This document shows positions 1-9,504 of a DNA stretch of 64,000 bases, one piece after another. The translations under genes and the position numbers were made by a program. Below the pieces are notes generated by a model. The model made no database searches. It was not told where the DNA came from and saw only the letters and a list, made by a program, of their open reading frames with translations. Origin of the DNA: Variovorax sp. (GTDB lineage: Bacteria > Pseudomonadota > Gammaproteobacteria > Burkholderiales > Burkholderiaceae_C); the NCBI GenBank assembly GCA_017744935.1, contig JAGIAI010000026.1:1-64000 (forward strand), written 5' to 3'. Position 1 is the stretch's first letter. Every line of letters begins with the position of its first letter.

Positions 1-69
1 AAACTCAAGGTGTACGGTGGCGCAGAGCACCCGCATGCCGCCCAACAGCCCAAAGTGCTGGAACTGTAA
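1..69 (+). CDS. rplM: 50S ribosomal protein L13, C-terminal end
   Basis: Only the last 22 codons are in the window; the gene begins upstream. The reading frame ends in HPHAAQQPKVLEL and a TAA stop, which is the usual L13 C-terminus (EHPHAAQQP motif). L13 is an early-assembling 50S subunit protein. Its stop lies 12 bases before the rpsI start, with the rpsI ribosome binding site overlapping the stop, which is the conserved rplM-rpsI operon order. Confidence 0.9.
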   Translation, partial: KLKVYGGAEHPHAAQQPKVLEL

Positions 70-81
70 GGAGCCTTGAGA

Positions 82-474
82 ATGATTGGTGAATGGAACA
101 ATGGCACCGGCCGTCGCAAATCCAGCGTCGCCCGCGTGTTTCTGAAAAAGGGCACCGGCAAGATCACGGTGAACGGCAAGGACATCCAGGATTTCTTTGG
201 CCGCGAAACGTCGATCATGATCGCCAAGCAGCCTCTCTACCTGACCAACAACGTCGAAACCTTCGACATTCTGGTCAATGTGGCTGGCGGCGGTGAATCG
301 GGTCAGGCCGGTGCAACGCGCCACGGCATCACCCGCGCGCTGATTGACTACGACGCGTCTCTCAAGCCGGTGCTGAGCCAAGCTGGCTTCGTCACCCGCG
401 ATGCGCGTGAAGTCGAGCGTAAGAAGGTCGGCCTGCACTCGGCACGTCGCCGCAAGCAGTTCTCGAAGCGCTGA
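82..474 (+). CDS. rpsI: 30S ribosomal protein S9
   Basis: A 130-residue protein of normal S9 length that begins [19 protein letters not shown] and ends with the basic tail KQFSKR, whose last residues reach the ribosomal P site in this family. The ATG at 82 is chosen over an in-frame TTG two codons earlier because AAGGAG (68-73) is well spaced from it. It follows rplM as the second gene of the operon and is followed by an intrinsic terminator. Confidence 0.97.
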   Translation: MIGEWNNGTGRRKSSVARVFLKKGTGKITVNGKDIQDFFGRETSIMIAKQPLYLTNNVETFDILVNVAGGGESGQAGATRHGITRALIDYDASLKPVLSQAGFVTRDAREVERKKVGLHSARRRKQFSKR

Positions 475-510
475 TCCAAAGCGTTCTTGGGCCTACCGCC
501 CGAACTGTCA

Positions 511-536
511 AAAGAGCCGCCTTCGGGCGGCTTTTT
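511..536 (+). terminator. Intrinsic terminator after rpsI
   Basis: The stem AGCCGCC-TTCG-GGCGGCT is followed directly by TTTTT. It lies 37 bases after the rpsI stop and ends the rplM-rpsI transcript. Confidence 0.85.
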
Positions 537-595
537 GCTGGTTGAAGTAGCATTCAATTATTCGGCCGCGTACCGGCCGCACAGGAGTTCTCTCG

Positions 596-961
596 ATGAG
601 TGCCGTTGCAGAAAATGTTCAAACCCAGATGCCCGACCCGATCGTCTTCACCGACAGCGCTGCGGCGAAGGTGGCCGATCTGATCGCCGAGGAAGGCAAT
701 CCCGATCTCAAGCTGCGAGTGTTCGTGCAGGGCGGTGGCTGTTCCGGGTTCCAGTACGGTTTCACGTTCGATGAAATCACCAACGAAGACGACACGACAA
801 TGACCAAGAATGGCGTGTCGCTCTTGATCGACGCGATGAGCTATCAATACCTCGTGGGCGCCGAGATCGACTACAAGGAAGATCTCCAGGGCGCGCAGTT
901 CGTGATCAAGAACCCGAACGCCACGAGCACCTGCGGTTGCGGATCGAGCTTCTCGGCTTGA
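596..961 (+). CDS. erpA: Iron-sulfur cluster insertion protein ErpA
   Basis: A 121-residue A-type Fe-S carrier that delivers clusters to apo-proteins. The three conserved cysteines are visible: one in [10 protein letters not shown] (about residue 50) and two in the C-terminal TCGCGSSF motif. The ATG is preceded by AGGAG (582-586). It stands alone between two terminators, so it is probably transcribed from its own promoter. The order rplM-rpsI-erpA is common in Burkholderiales and supports ErpA over the paralogues IscA and SufA. Confidence 0.93.
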   Translation: MSAVAENVQTQMPDPIVFTDSAAAKVADLIAEEGNPDLKLRVFVQGGGCSGFQYGFTFDEITNEDDTTMTKNGVSLLIDAMSYQYLVGAEIDYKEDLQGAQFVIKNPNATSTCGCGSSFSA

Positions 962-990
962 TGCGATCAGCCACCTGGTGCCATTTGTCA

Positions 991-1015
991 AAGCCGCCTA
1001 CGGGCGGCTTTTTGT
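991..1015 (+). terminator. Intrinsic terminator after erpA
   Basis: The stem AAGCCGCC-TACG-GGCGGCTT is followed by TTTTG, 29 bases after the erpA stop. It resembles the rpsI terminator in stem sequence. Confidence 0.85.
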
Positions 1016-1040
1016 TGCCTGTCTCTTTTTGAGTTGACCC

Positions 1041-2454
1041 ATGGCGTCCACCGAATCTCCGAGCAAGAGCCTGCTGTGGCTCGTTGCCGTCGGCTTCTTC
1101 ATGCAGACGCTCGATGCGACGATCATCAACACGGCCTTGCCGGCGATGGCGGCAAGCCTCGGCGAAAGCCCGCTGCGGATGCAATCCGTGGTGGTGGCCT
1201 ATGCCTTGACGATGGCGATGCTGATTCCGGCCTCAGGGTGGCTGGCGGATCGCTTTGGAACGCGGCGCGTCTTTTTCTGTGCCATCGTCCTGTTCGTCGC
1301 GGGATCCGTGCTGTGCGCGTTGTCCAGGAGCATCGGACAACTGGTGGCCGCACGGGTCATCCAGGGCCTGGGCGGAGCGCTTCTGTTGCCGGTGGGACGT
1401 CTGGCGCTCTTGCGCTCGGTGCCGCGCGCAGAGTTCCTGGCCGCGATGAGCTTCGTGGCCATCCCCGGGCTGGTTGGCCCGCTGCTCGGTCCGACCCTCG
1501 GGGGATGGCTGGTCCAGTACGCATCGTGGCATTGGATCTTCCTGATCAACGTCCCGGTCGGGCTGATCGGCTGCTTCGCGACGCTGCGCATCATGCCGGA
1601 CCTGCGATTGGCGGAGCAGCACCGTTTCGACGGGGTTGGATACGGCTTGCTCGCCTTTGGCATGGTCGCAGTCTCGCTGGCCATCGACGGCGTCTCGGGG
1701 CTCGGCCTCCGCCAGGCCGGCGTATTGGTCCTTCTTGTGTTTGGATTCGCAAGCATCACCGCGTACTGGCTGCATGCGGTCAGGCGACCGTATCCCCTCT
1801 TCGAGCCGGCGCTGTTTGGTATTCCGACGCTGAGCATTGGCCTGCTCGGCAATCTCTTTTGCCGACTCGGAAGCGGCTGCATGCCCTTCCTGGTGCCCTT
1901 GCTTCTTCAGGTTTCGATGGGCTATTCGCCGCTCCATGCCGGGCTGATGATGCTGCCCATCGCACTCGCCGGCATGAGCATGAAGCGCTTCGCCACGCCG
2001 TTGATCAAGCGAAATGGCTATCGCAAGATCCTGGTGGTCAACACATCGCTCGTCGGCTTGACGATGGCGAGCTTCGGGCTGACGACGCCCGAAGGTCGCC
2101 TTGCATATCGGGCAACTGCTCGTTTTCGGGGCGGTGAACTCGCTGCAGTTCACCGCAATGAACACCATCACGCTGAAGGACCTCGACGGCAGCATGGCAA
2201 GCGCCGGCAACAGCCTGTTGTCGATGGTGCAGATGCTGGCAATGAGCCTGGGTGTAGCTGTCGCGAGCGCGGTCCTGGCCGGCTACACCGGCATTTTTGG
2301 AAATGCGACCCCATCGGCGACCCTGCACGCCTTTGAAGCCACCTTTGTCACCATGGGGCTGGTCACCCTGGCATCAGCGCTGATCTTCTGGAACCTTCCG
2401 CCGGAAGCGAGGGCGGTTCAGGCAGCCCAACCGGATGTCTCCGGGCAGGGCTGA
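1041..2454 (+). pseudogene. MFS multidrug exporter (MdtD/DHA2-like), frameshifted
   Basis: An inner-membrane drug:H+ antiporter of the major facilitator superfamily, with repeated hydrophobic segments and the loop motif GWLADRFGTRRVF near residue 70. The reading frame is correct from the ATG at 1041 to about base 2093. It then jumps to the next frame, where the conserved continuation NSLQFTAMNTITLKDLDG and the last membrane segments run to the stop at 2454. If joined, the protein is about 470 residues, normal for an MdtD-like pump. The frame change lies in about 2091-2100 and needs one base skipped. It is either a sequencing error or a recent inactivating mutation; the rest of the frame shows no other damage. 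Confidence 0.8.
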
Positions 2455-2473
2455 GACCGCGCTCCAAAACGGT

Positions 2474-3583
2474 TCAGGCCGGGTAGACCGCGCCGAGAAC
2501 GCGCGGCCCGCGGGCGCCAGTGACGCTTGCGAGATTGCCCGGAGTGCCATGCAGCGCGCTGCGTGCCAACCACGCGAAGGCTGCGGCTTCGACTTCCTGC
2601 GGCGGGAGGCCGCGCTCGACGGACGACACGACTTCGACCGTCGGCAGCAATGCCCGAAGCCTGGAGAGGAGATGCTGGTTGAGCGCGCCACCGCCGCAAA
2701 CGATCAGCAACTTGCTGTCCGCACCGTACCGTTTCAGGTGGTCCGCGCATACCGATGCGGTCAGTTCCGTCACGGTGGCCTGGACGTCGGCGGGATCGGC
2801 TTCCGAAGTTCCGAGATGTGCCGCCAACCAGTTTGGATTGAAGAGGTCGCGACCCGTGCTCTTCGGCGGGTTCTTGGCGAAATACGGATCGCCGAGAAGT
2901 CGGATCAATAGGTCGGGCACGACTCGGCCGCTTGCCGCCCACTGACCCCCGACGTCATAGGGCTGGCCGATATGCGACTGGCACCAATGGTCGATCAGTG
3001 CATTGCCCGGTCCGCAGTCGAAGCCGAGCACCGTGCCCTCACCCGCCGGAAGAATGCTGAGATTGGAAATGCCGCCAACGTTGAGCACGGCAACGGCCTG
3101 GTCGTCGCGTGTAAACAACGCGCGATGAAAGCCCGGAACGAGGGGTGCCCCTTGCCCGCCTGCAGCGACATCGCGACTTCTGAAGTCTGCGACCACCTGG
3201 ATGCCGGTCAGTTCGGCGAGGAGGGAGGGGTTGTTGATCTGCAGCGTATAGCCGACTTCGTCGAATTCGCCGGGCCGATGACGCACCGTCTGGCCGTGCG
3301 CGCCGATCGCGCTCACAGCACCCGGGGGCAGGCCGGTATCGGCGATGAGCTGATGAACCACGCCCGCATAGGCGCGCGCGAGCCCGTTGCTGGCCAAGGC
3401 CGCCCGATGCAATTCGTTGTCGCCGGGCGTGTTGAGCGCCATGAGTTCGGCGCGCAGTCCGACAGGGAAGGGCGCCGCCGCGTAGCCCTGGACCGCAATG
3501 CGCCCGCCTGAAAAGTCTGCGAGGACACCGTCGACGCCATCCATCGACGTCCCCGACATCAGGCCGATGAAGAATTCAGCCAT
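2474..3583 (-). CDS. anmK: Anhydro-N-acetylmuramic acid kinase
   Basis: A 369-residue sugar kinase of the ASKHA fold that opens the 1,6-anhydro ring of anhMurNAc and phosphorylates it to MurNAc-6-phosphate in peptidoglycan recycling. The N-terminal phosphate-binding signature IGLMSGTSMDGVD and the later VLNVGGISN and GFDCGPGNALID segments are typical. It lies 36 bases downstream of the M23 peptidase on the same strand, so cell-wall cutting and recycling appear to be co-transcribed, a common arrangement in Burkholderiales. Confidence 0.95.
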   Translation of the reverse strand: MAEFFIGLMSGTSMDGVDGVLADFSGGRIAVQGYAAAPFPVGLRAELMALNTPGDNELHRAALASNGLARAYAGVVHQLIADTGLPPGAVSAIGAHGQTVRHRPGEFDEVGYTLQINNPSLLAELTGIQVVADFRSRDVAAGGQGAPLVPGFHRALFTRDDQAVAVLNVGGISNLSILPAGEGTVLGFDCGPGNALIDHWCQSHIGQPYDVGGQWAASGRVVPDLLIRLLGDPYFAKNPPKSTGRDLFNPNWLAAHLGTSEADPADVQATVTELTASVCADHLKRYGADSKLLIVCGGGALNQHLLSRLRALLPTVEVVSSVERGLPPQEVEAAAFAWLARSALHGTPGNLASVTGARGPRVLGAVYPA

Positions 3584-3619
3584 TGCGGATCGAGAGCAGA
3601 TCGGACGCTGCGAGGACCG

Positions 3620-4969
3620 TCAGTCGGCGCTTGCCTGAACCACGGAGAAGGCTGCGGACAGCTCGGCCCGTGTCGCGACGGCCATTCGCTCGAAAGCGGG
3701 GCGCGATGCGGCGCTGATCGGAGCACCTCCGTCTTGCTGGGCAATCGTCGCCGGATCGTGATATTCGCCGTTCACTCGGAACTCGAAATGCAGGTGAGGC
3801 CCCGTGGCCCAGCCGGTCGAGCCGACGGCGCCCACGGTCTGGCTCTGGCTCACGCTCTGACCCACCTTGACGTCGATGCGACTCAGGTGCGCATACGCCG
3901 TTTCCTGGTTGTTGCGATGCTTCAGGATCACGATGTTCCCGTAGCCGCTCTGGGTGCCGGCGAATTCGACGGTTCCGTCGCCGACCGCACGAACCGGGGT
4001 TCCGGTCGGCGCGGCGAAATCGATGCCGTGATGCTGGCGCCAGCTATTGAGGATCGGGTGAAGGCGCATCGCGAATCCGCTGCTCACCCGAGTGAACTCG
4101 ACAGGCGAAGACAGATAGGCGTGACGGAGGCTGTCGCCGTTCGGGCGGTAGTAGGCACCCTTCTGCCCGGATTCCTGATACCAGAGCGCCTGATGCAGCT
4201 TGCCGCCGCTTTCGAACTCGGCCGAGAGAACGCGGCCGGTGCGCAGCGTCTGGCCATCGGCGTCGAAGGTTTCGTAAACCACGGCGAATCGATCGCCCTT
4301 ACGCAGCGAGCGAAAGTCGACGTCGCCAGAGAAGACGTCTGCCAGTTGGCTCGCGACCGCATCGGGAATGCCGGCGTCGTCCGTTGCAGCGAACAGCGAG
4401 GTTCGCACGATGCCGCTGGCGAGCCGGGTGCCAGGCGTCAGGGTGTCGGTCTCGGACTTGGTCTGGAAACCCTTGGGCGTCTTCTCTATGACGACGCGCT
4501 TGAAGTTGCCATCGCCGTCCGGGATCCACCGCGCGCTGAGCTTTTGCAGCGCGTTTTCCTGTGTGGCCTCGGCGGTGACAGTACGTCCGGCGCGGCTCAG
4601 GAACGCACCGCGCGCTTCTGAATTACCTCGCAGGAAGCTGGCGGCCGCAGGATCGGCGATGCCCAGACGCTGAAGAAGCGCGTCGGCGGTGTCGCTTGAA
4701 CGGGTGATCTCGGTGCGGAACAGGGTGAAGCTGTGGTTGTCGAGCGCTTCGACCTGATCGGCGAAGGACAGCGGGGTGACCGCTTCGAATACCTGCTTAA
4801 CGGGTAGATCGGCCGCATCGGGGCCGAGCGAGGCAACGGCAAAGGCGCCGCCGCCAGCGGACAGAAGCAGCGCGGCAACGGCAGCCGTGATCTGCTTCGG
4901 ATACGTCCGAAATATATGGGCCACACGGGAAGCGATCAGCTCCTCGGCGGCAAGAATGCCGTTGATCAA
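3620..4969 (-). CDS. M23 family peptidoglycan DD-metalloendopeptidase
   Basis: A 449-residue membrane-anchored cell-wall hydrolase. One N-terminal hydrophobic segment lies at about residues 26-48, followed by a periplasmic region of OapA/MepM type. The zinc peptidase domain is at about 300-410: the first ligands are in RLHPILNSWRQHHGIDFAAP (about 306-325) and the last in GPHLHFEF (about 390). These match the LytM H-x(n)-D ... HxH set, so it should be active. It is divergent from tyrS and upstream of anmK in one transcript. A MepM-type role is inferred from the domain order. Confidence 0.9.
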   Translation of the reverse strand: MINGILAAEELIASRVAHIFRTYPKQITAAVAALLLSAGGGAFAVASLGPDAADLPVKQVFEAVTPLSFADQVEALDNHSFTLFRTEITRSSDTADALLQRLGIADPAAASFLRGNSEARGAFLSRAGRTVTAEATQENALQKLSARWIPDGDGNFKRVVIEKTPKGFQTKSETDTLTPGTRLASGIVRTSLFAATDDAGIPDAVASQLADVFSGDVDFRSLRKGDRFAVVYETFDADGQTLRTGRVLSAEFESGGKLHQALWYQESGQKGAYYRPNGDSLRHAYLSSPVEFTRVSSGFAMRLHPILNSWRQHHGIDFAAPTGTPVRAVGDGTVEFAGTQSGYGNIVILKHRNNQETAYAHLSRIDVKVGQSVSQSQTVGAVGSTGWATGPHLHFEFRVNGEYHDPATIAQQDGGAPISAASRPAFERMAVATRAELSAAFSVVQASAD

Positions 4970-5088
4970 AACTTCGAATCCAGGTCAGGTTCTGCAAAAC
5001 CGTGCTGCGAGGGCCGTGTCGAACGGGCGGCAGGACGGTGCGGGGGAGCAGCGCCGCTTAGAATTCGGCGCTTGAAAAAGCCGGGCAG

Positions 5089-5116
5089 AGTATAGCCGTG
5101 GCATCACTTATGTCAT
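5089..5116 (-). promoter_or_regulatory. Predicted sigma-70 promoter for the M23 peptidase-anmK operon
   Basis: Read on the minus strand, ATGACA (5116-5111) and TATACT (5094-5089) are separated by 16 bases, each one mismatch from the TTGACA/TATAAT consensus. The first codon lies about 115 bases downstream. It sits in the tyrS divergent region and is a prediction only. Confidence 0.5.
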
Positions 5117-5139
5117 ATAAGCACTCGCCCTAAAGCCCA

Positions 5140-6372
5140 ATGAAAACCGGTTTTGTTACATCCGCAAGTCTGTCTGAAGGCGTAGGAAAAGCGCTCGAAA
5201 TTTCGCTTCGTGGAACCGATGAGCTCCTTCCCCAGGACGAGTGGATCCAGAAGCTCCAGCGGTCCGAGGCGACGGGGACGCCGCTCAGAATCAAGCTGGG
5301 TCTGGATCCGACCGCGCCGGACATCCATATCGGTCACACCGTGGTGCTCAACAAGATGCGCCAGCTCCAGGATCTGGGGCACACGGTCATCTTCCTGATC
5401 GGGGATTTCACGACCACCATCGGCGACCCCTCGGGCCGCAATAGCACCCGGCCGCCGTTGACCCGCGAGCAGATTGAGGCCAACGCCCAGACCTACTATC
5501 GCCAGGCGAGTCTGGTGCTCGACCCGGCCAGGACCGAGATTCGCTACAACTCGGAGTGGAGCGATCCGCTTGGCGCGCGCGGAATGATCCAGCTCGCCGC
5601 CAAATACACTGTGGCTCGCATGATGGAGCGCGAGGATTTCAACAAGCGCTTCAAGGCCGGCCAGTCGATCTCGGTGCATGAGTTCTTGTACCCGCTGATG
5701 CAGGGCTACGACTCGGTCGCGCTGCGGTCCGACCTCGAGCTCGGCGGGACCGACCAGAAGTTCAACCTGCTGATGGGGCGACACCTCCAGCAGGAATACG
5801 GACAGGAGCCGCAGTGCATACTTACTATGCCGCTCCTGGAGGGCCTCGACGGCGTCGAGAAGATGTCGAAGAGCAAGAACAACTACATCGGCATCAGCGA
5901 AGACCCGAACACGATGTTCGCCAAGGTGCTGTCGATCTCGGACACCTTGATGTGGCGCTGGTACACGCTGCTGAGCTTCAAGTCGATCGCCGAAATCGAT
6001 GGGCTCAAGGCCGAGGTCGAGGCGGGGCGCAATCCCAAGGATGCCAAGGTGGCCCTCGCCAAGGAGATCACCGCGCGCTTTCACAGCGTTGCGCTCGCGG
6101 ATGCCGCCGAGCAGGACTTCATCAACCGCAGCAAGGGCGGCGTGCCCGATGAAATCCCGGAGGTGAGCCTGTCCGGCGCCCCGCTGGGCATCGCCCAGTT
6201 GCTCAAGCAGGCGGGACTCGCGCCTTCGACGTCTGAAGGCAATCGGCTCATCGATGGGTCGGGCGTGCGGATCGACTCGAGCGTGGTCAGCGACAAGGGC
6301 CTGAAGCTGCAGGCGGGAAGCTACGTCGTGCAGGTCGGCAAGCGCAAGTTCGCGCGCGTTCACCTGAGCTGA
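5140..6372 (+). CDS. tyrS: Tyrosyl-tRNA synthetase
   Basis: A 410-residue class Ic aminoacyl-tRNA synthetase that charges tRNA-Tyr in the cytoplasm. Its Rossmann core has the HIGH motif in [10 protein letters not shown] (about residue 60) and the KMSKS loop in [13 protein letters not shown] (about 245). An S4-type RNA-binding domain occupies roughly the last 70 residues. The compact spacing and this motif form fit the bacterial TyrRS subtype of proteobacteria such as Pseudomonas TyrZ. It is divergent from the M23 peptidase-anmK unit, a conserved betaproteobacterial neighbourhood. Confidence 0.97.
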   Translation: MKTGFVTSASLSEGVGKALEISLRGTDELLPQDEWIQKLQRSEATGTPLRIKLGLDPTAPDIHIGHTVVLNKMRQLQDLGHTVIFLIGDFTTTIGDPSGRNSTRPPLTREQIEANAQTYYRQASLVLDPARTEIRYNSEWSDPLGARGMIQLAAKYTVARMMEREDFNKRFKAGQSISVHEFLYPLMQGYDSVALRSDLELGGTDQKFNLLMGRHLQQEYGQEPQCILTMPLLEGLDGVEKMSKSKNNYIGISEDPNTMFAKVLSISDTLMWRWYTLLSFKSIAEIDGLKAEVEAGRNPKDAKVALAKEITARFHSVALADAAEQDFINRSKGGVPDEIPEVSLSGAPLGIAQLLKQAGLAPSTSEGNRLIDGSGVRIDSSVVSDKGLKLQAGSYVVQVGKRKFARVHLS

Positions 6373-6414
6373 ACCAACCGGTCGGACGCCGGGAAGGCGT
6401 CGTCCCTCGATCAG

Positions 6415-7026
6415 TCAGCGGACTTCGATGGTCACGCGGCGGTTCCGTGGTTCCGGGACCTCGTCGCCCGTCTGGACGGCAAGCTCCCGTTCGCCCCTGC
6501 CGACGGCTTCGATGCGATTTGGCTGAAAGCCCTTTTCCACGAAGATCTGTCTCACCAGCGATGCGCGAACGCGCGACAGGTCGTCGTTGTGCGCGACCGT
6601 CCCGACCGTATCGGTATGACCGGTCACGACGATCTCCCCGCCGCTGCGCGCCTGTGCGGCCGCCAATGCCTCGTCCAATACACGTTGCGATGCAGCGGTC
6701 AGCGCTGTTTCGTTCGCTTCGAAATAGAGGGTAAAGCGCTGCGGCGGTGGCGGCATGAGCTCGAACAGCGCCTTGTTCTCGGCCTCCACGCGGGCGGGGT
6801 CGGCCTTGTCGACGACCGGCGCTCCGCGTGCGTGCACCTTCGCAGTTGCGCGTTGGAAGGGCTCGGACAGCGTCTCTTCCCCGTCCTCGGTGGAGATGAC
6901 GACGGCGGATGGCTTGCCGTCGGGTTGAGGTAGCAGCACCACGCGCGTGCCGGGGGTTGAGCATGCCGCGAGGATCAGCGTCGTGACCAGTCCGGCGAGT
7001 AGTGACTTGAGGCGGCGAACTGTCAC
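6415..7026 (-). CDS. OmpA-family peptidoglycan-associated lipoprotein
   Basis: A 203-residue protein with a lipoprotein signal peptide ending in the lipobox LILAACS (Cys about 20) and a C-terminal OmpA/MotB domain (about 100-203). The domain carries the peptidoglycan-binding pattern VTGHTDTVG ... NRIEAVGRGE ... NRRVTIEVR. The GTG start overlaps the stop of the upstream FecR-domain gene (GTGA), so the two are translationally coupled. It should sit in the outer membrane and bind the cell wall. The middle part (about 25-100) matches nothing I recognise. Confidence 0.85.
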   Translation of the reverse strand: MTVRRLKSLLAGLVTTLILAACSTPGTRVVLLPQPDGKPSAVVISTEDGEETLSEPFQRATAKVHARGAPVVDKADPARVEAENKALFELMPPPPQRFTLYFEANETALTAASQRVLDEALAAAQARSGGEIVVTGHTDTVGTVAHNDDLSRVRASLVRQIFVEKGFQPNRIEAVGRGERELAVQTGDEVPEPRNRRVTIEVR

Positions 7027-7511
7027 GGCTGCGGGTCGGCTTGAACGATGAAGTCGGTGCCGCGGATCCCGATGACCGCGGTGGGCGTTTCGACACGAAC
7101 CGCATCGGGATGGACCTTGCCGATCAGGCCGCTGACCATTCGCGCCGATCCTTGAAGCAGGGAGACGAGCATTCCACCGTCCTGCGTGGTCGAGTCGAAA
7201 TGGAATTCCTTGAGGTCCAGCCGCGACGATGGGCCCACGACCAGCTTGGTGCCGTCGCGAAGGACGACGCTGGCACCCGAGTCGGGCCCGGTCACGATGC
7301 GGTCGATGAGGGCGACGATGTCTCCGGACTTGCCGGCGCGGGTCGATCCGTCCGGTGCGAGCAGCCGGACGTCGCCACGCACGGCTTTGAGGATGCCGGC
7401 GCGCGCTTCGGACTGCGGCTTGGTGGTGGTCGTGGCCGTCTGGGCCGGCGAACTCGTGTTGGCGCAAACGAGAACGAGGGTGCACAGGGCCGTGACGATG
7501 CTTTTGATCAC
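7023..7511 (-). CDS. FecR-domain periplasmic protein
   Basis: A 162-residue protein with a signal peptide (first ~22 residues, SSPAQ cleavage region) and a FecR-type beta-rich domain: GILKAVRGDVRLL, DGTKLVVGPSSRLDL and TPTAVIGIRGTDF. Unlike the sigma regulator FecR, it has no cytoplasmic anti-sigma helix and no sigma gene beside it, so it is probably a secreted or periplasmic structural variant. It overlaps the downstream OmpA-like lipoprotein gene by four bases. The exact function is unknown; joint work in the envelope is inferred from the coupling. Confidence 0.8.
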   Translation of the reverse strand: MIKSIVTALCTLVLVCANTSSPAQTATTTTKPQSEARAGILKAVRGDVRLLAPDGSTRAGKSGDIVALIDRIVTGPDSGASVVLRDGTKLVVGPSSRLDLKEFHFDSTTQDGGMLVSLLQGSARMVSGLIGKVHPDAVRVETPTAVIGIRGTDFIVQADPQP

Positions 7512-7632
7512 GTGGGAATCTGCTGTGGTTTTCTGGAGTTAATAGTACGCGAGTATTACCGCTGGCCCAGGGAGCGTAGTCCGTCTCGCGATAATTCGGC
7601 TGCTCTTCAAAGAAATTGACTCGTACCTGTTC

Positions 7633-8583
7633 TTGTCCTCCATCCTCCGTTTCTCGAAGCTTTCCACATTGAGTCCTCGGACGCTCCTTCGCGTCTCGAT
7701 CGCGGTCGCCCTTGTCACGATCGTGCTCAAGGGATGGGCGGGGTACATCACGAACTCGATGGGCCTGATCTCGGACGCGATGGAGTCGTTCGTCAACCTC
7801 GCGAGCGCGACTTTCGCTTTGGCCATGGTCTCGATCGCCATGCGTCCGGCGGACGAGGACCATCCTTATGGGCACCACAAGGCCGAGTACTTCTCCTCTG
7901 GCTTCGAAGGCGCCCTGATCATCGGCGCCGCGGTCGCCATCATCTGGGCGGCGGTCGTGCGCCTGTTGTCACCTCAGCCGCTGGAGCAGCTTGGGTGGGG
8001 CCTGGCGCTCTCGGTCCTGAGCTCGGTCTTCAATGGCGTGCTTGCGATCGTGCTGTTCCGAGCGGCGAAGGTGCACCACTCCATCGCACTGGAGGCCGAC
8101 GCGCGGCATCTGCTGAGCGATGTCTGGACTTCCGGTGGGGTGCTGGTCGGCGTCATCGCGGTGGCCTTGACCGATTGGCTCTGGCTCGACCCGATGCTGG
8201 CCATCGCCGTGGCGCTCAACATCCTGCGCGAAGGCATGAAGCTGGTCTGGCGGTCATCGCAGGGTCTGATGGATGAAGCGCTGGATGCCGAGACGCAGTC
8301 CACGTTGCGGGCCACGCTGGAGCGCTTCGCCGCTGGCGTGCCGGAAGGCGCGCAGCTGCGCTTCGACGACATGGTGACCCGCCGTGCGGGCCAGCGTCGT
8401 TTCGCCGATCTCCACATGCATGTGCCGGGCGCTTGGTCGCTGGAGCGCGCCGCCGGTCTGCGCGACGCGCTCGAACAGGCCCTGATGGATGCGGTGCCCG
8501 GTCTTCGCGTGACCATCCAGCTTCTGCCACTCGGGATGGAAGCGCGCGCCACGCAAAAGGAACACGAGGAGCATTTGCCATGA
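7633..8583 (+). CDS. Cation diffusion facilitator (CDF) family metal efflux protein
   Basis: A 316-residue inner-membrane divalent metal/H+ antiporter. The metal-site acidic residues are seen in TM2 ([10 protein letters not shown]) and TM5 ([16 protein letters not shown]), and the cytoplasmic loop has [20 protein letters not shown], typical of the FieF-like group. About five or six membrane segments precede a C-terminal cytoplasmic domain. The start is a TTG, because no ATG lies upstream of the first membrane segment; this start is uncertain. The stop overlaps the dtd start by four bases. Confidence 0.88.
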   Translation: MSSILRFSKLSTLSPRTLLRVSIAVALVTIVLKGWAGYITNSMGLISDAMESFVNLASATFALAMVSIAMRPADEDHPYGHHKAEYFSSGFEGALIIGAAVAIIWAAVVRLLSPQPLEQLGWGLALSVLSSVFNGVLAIVLFRAAKVHHSIALEADARHLLSDVWTSGGVLVGVIAVALTDWLWLDPMLAIAVALNILREGMKLVWRSSQGLMDEALDAETQSTLRATLERFAAGVPEGAQLRFDDMVTRRAGQRRFADLHMHVPGAWSLERAAGLRDALEQALMDAVPGLRVTIQLLPLGMEARATQKEHEEHLP

Positions 8584-9023
8584 AGGCCATCCTGCAGCGC
8601 GTCAGCAGCGCACGCGTCGACATCGATGGTCGCACTGTCGGCGGGATCGATGCGGGTTTACTTGTTCTGCTGTGCGCCGAACGTGGCGACACCGATGCCC
8701 AGGCCGATCGAATGCTCGCCAAGATTCTCAAGCTGCGCATTTTCTCGGACGACGCGGGCAAGATGAACCTGAGCGTCCAGGACGTTGGCGGCGGGTTGCT
8801 CGTGGTGAGCCAGTTCACGCTGGCAGCCGATGCGAGCGCCGGCAATCGGCCGAGCTTCACGCAGGCCGCCGCGCCAGACGAGGGCCGGCGTCTCTACGAG
8901 TACTTCGTTTCGAAAGCCCGGGCCGCGCATCCCGTGGTTGCAACCGGCGAGTTCGGCGCCGACATGAAGGTGCATCTTGTCAACGACGGCCCGGTGACCA
9001 TTCCGTTGCGGATGACGCCTTGA
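8580..9023 (+). CDS. dtd: D-aminoacyl-tRNA deacylase
   Basis: A 147-residue enzyme that hydrolyses D-amino acids, and glycine, from mischarged tRNA. The family motifs are present: N-terminal [15 protein letters not shown], the catalytic SQFTL segment (about residue 79), and the Gly-cisPro motif in NDGPVTIPL near the end. The ATG at 8580 overlaps the stop of the CDF gene (ATGA), showing translational coupling. It ends 16 bases from the convergent ybeY. Confidence 0.96.
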   Translation: MKAILQRVSSARVDIDGRTVGGIDAGLLVLLCAERGDTDAQADRMLAKILKLRIFSDDAGKMNLSVQDVGGGLLVVSQFTLAADASAGNRPSFTQAAAPDEGRRLYEYFVSKARAAHPVVATGEFGADMKVHLVNDGPVTIPLRMTP

Positions 9024-9039
9024 GCGCTCCGGCAGCGTC

Positions 9040-9492
9040 TCAATAGGGGTTCTTGATTCCGAGCCGCGCGAGGATTTCGATCTCGCGCGCTTCCATCGCC
9101 TCCGCGTCTTCGTCGCTGGTCTCGTGGTCCCAGCCTTGCGCGTGAAGCGTGCCATGCACCAGCAGGTGCGCGTAGTGGGCTGCGAGGGTCTTGCGCTGCT
9201 CCTTCGCCTCTTTTGCAACCACTGGCGCGCATAGAACCAAGTCGGCCATGATCACAGGCGATTGCGCGTAGTCGAAGGTCAGTACGTTGGTCGCGTAGTC
9301 CTTGCCCCGAAACTCGCGATTGAGCTGCTGGCCTTCGTTCGCATCGACGATGCGCACGGTGATCTCGCCGTCGCTGTCGAGCGCGTGTCGAATCCAGCGC
9401 GCAACGCCGTGGCGGGGCAGCGCGGCGCGATGACGCTCCACGCCCTTGAAGCGACCGAATTGCAGTGACAGGGAAAGATCCGGCAGTGGCAT
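9040..9492 (-). CDS. ybeY: Endoribonuclease YbeY (16S rRNA maturation)
   Basis: A 150-residue zinc-dependent RNase needed for 16S rRNA 3'-end processing and ribosome quality control. The three-histidine zinc motif [12 protein letters not shown] is seen at about residues 113-124. It follows the PhoH-like ATPase gene with a 12-base gap on the same strand. The phoH/ybeZ-ybeY pair is a conserved bacterial operon, often followed by corC or lnt, which are not here. Confidence 0.95.
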   Translation of the reverse strand: MPLPDLSLSLQFGRFKGVERHRAALPRHGVARWIRHALDSDGEITVRIVDANEGQQLNREFRGKDYATNVLTFDYAQSPVIMADLVLCAPVVAKEAKEQRKTLAAHYAHLLVHGTLHAQGWDHETSDEDAEAMEAREIEILARLGIKNPY

Positions 9493-9504
9493 CTCGGTCG
9501 TCCC

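Noticed and set aside
5113..6363. Open frame of 416 codons antisense to tyrS
   Set aside because: Shadow of tyrS; no domain and biased composition, while tyrS has HIGH and KMSKS motifs.
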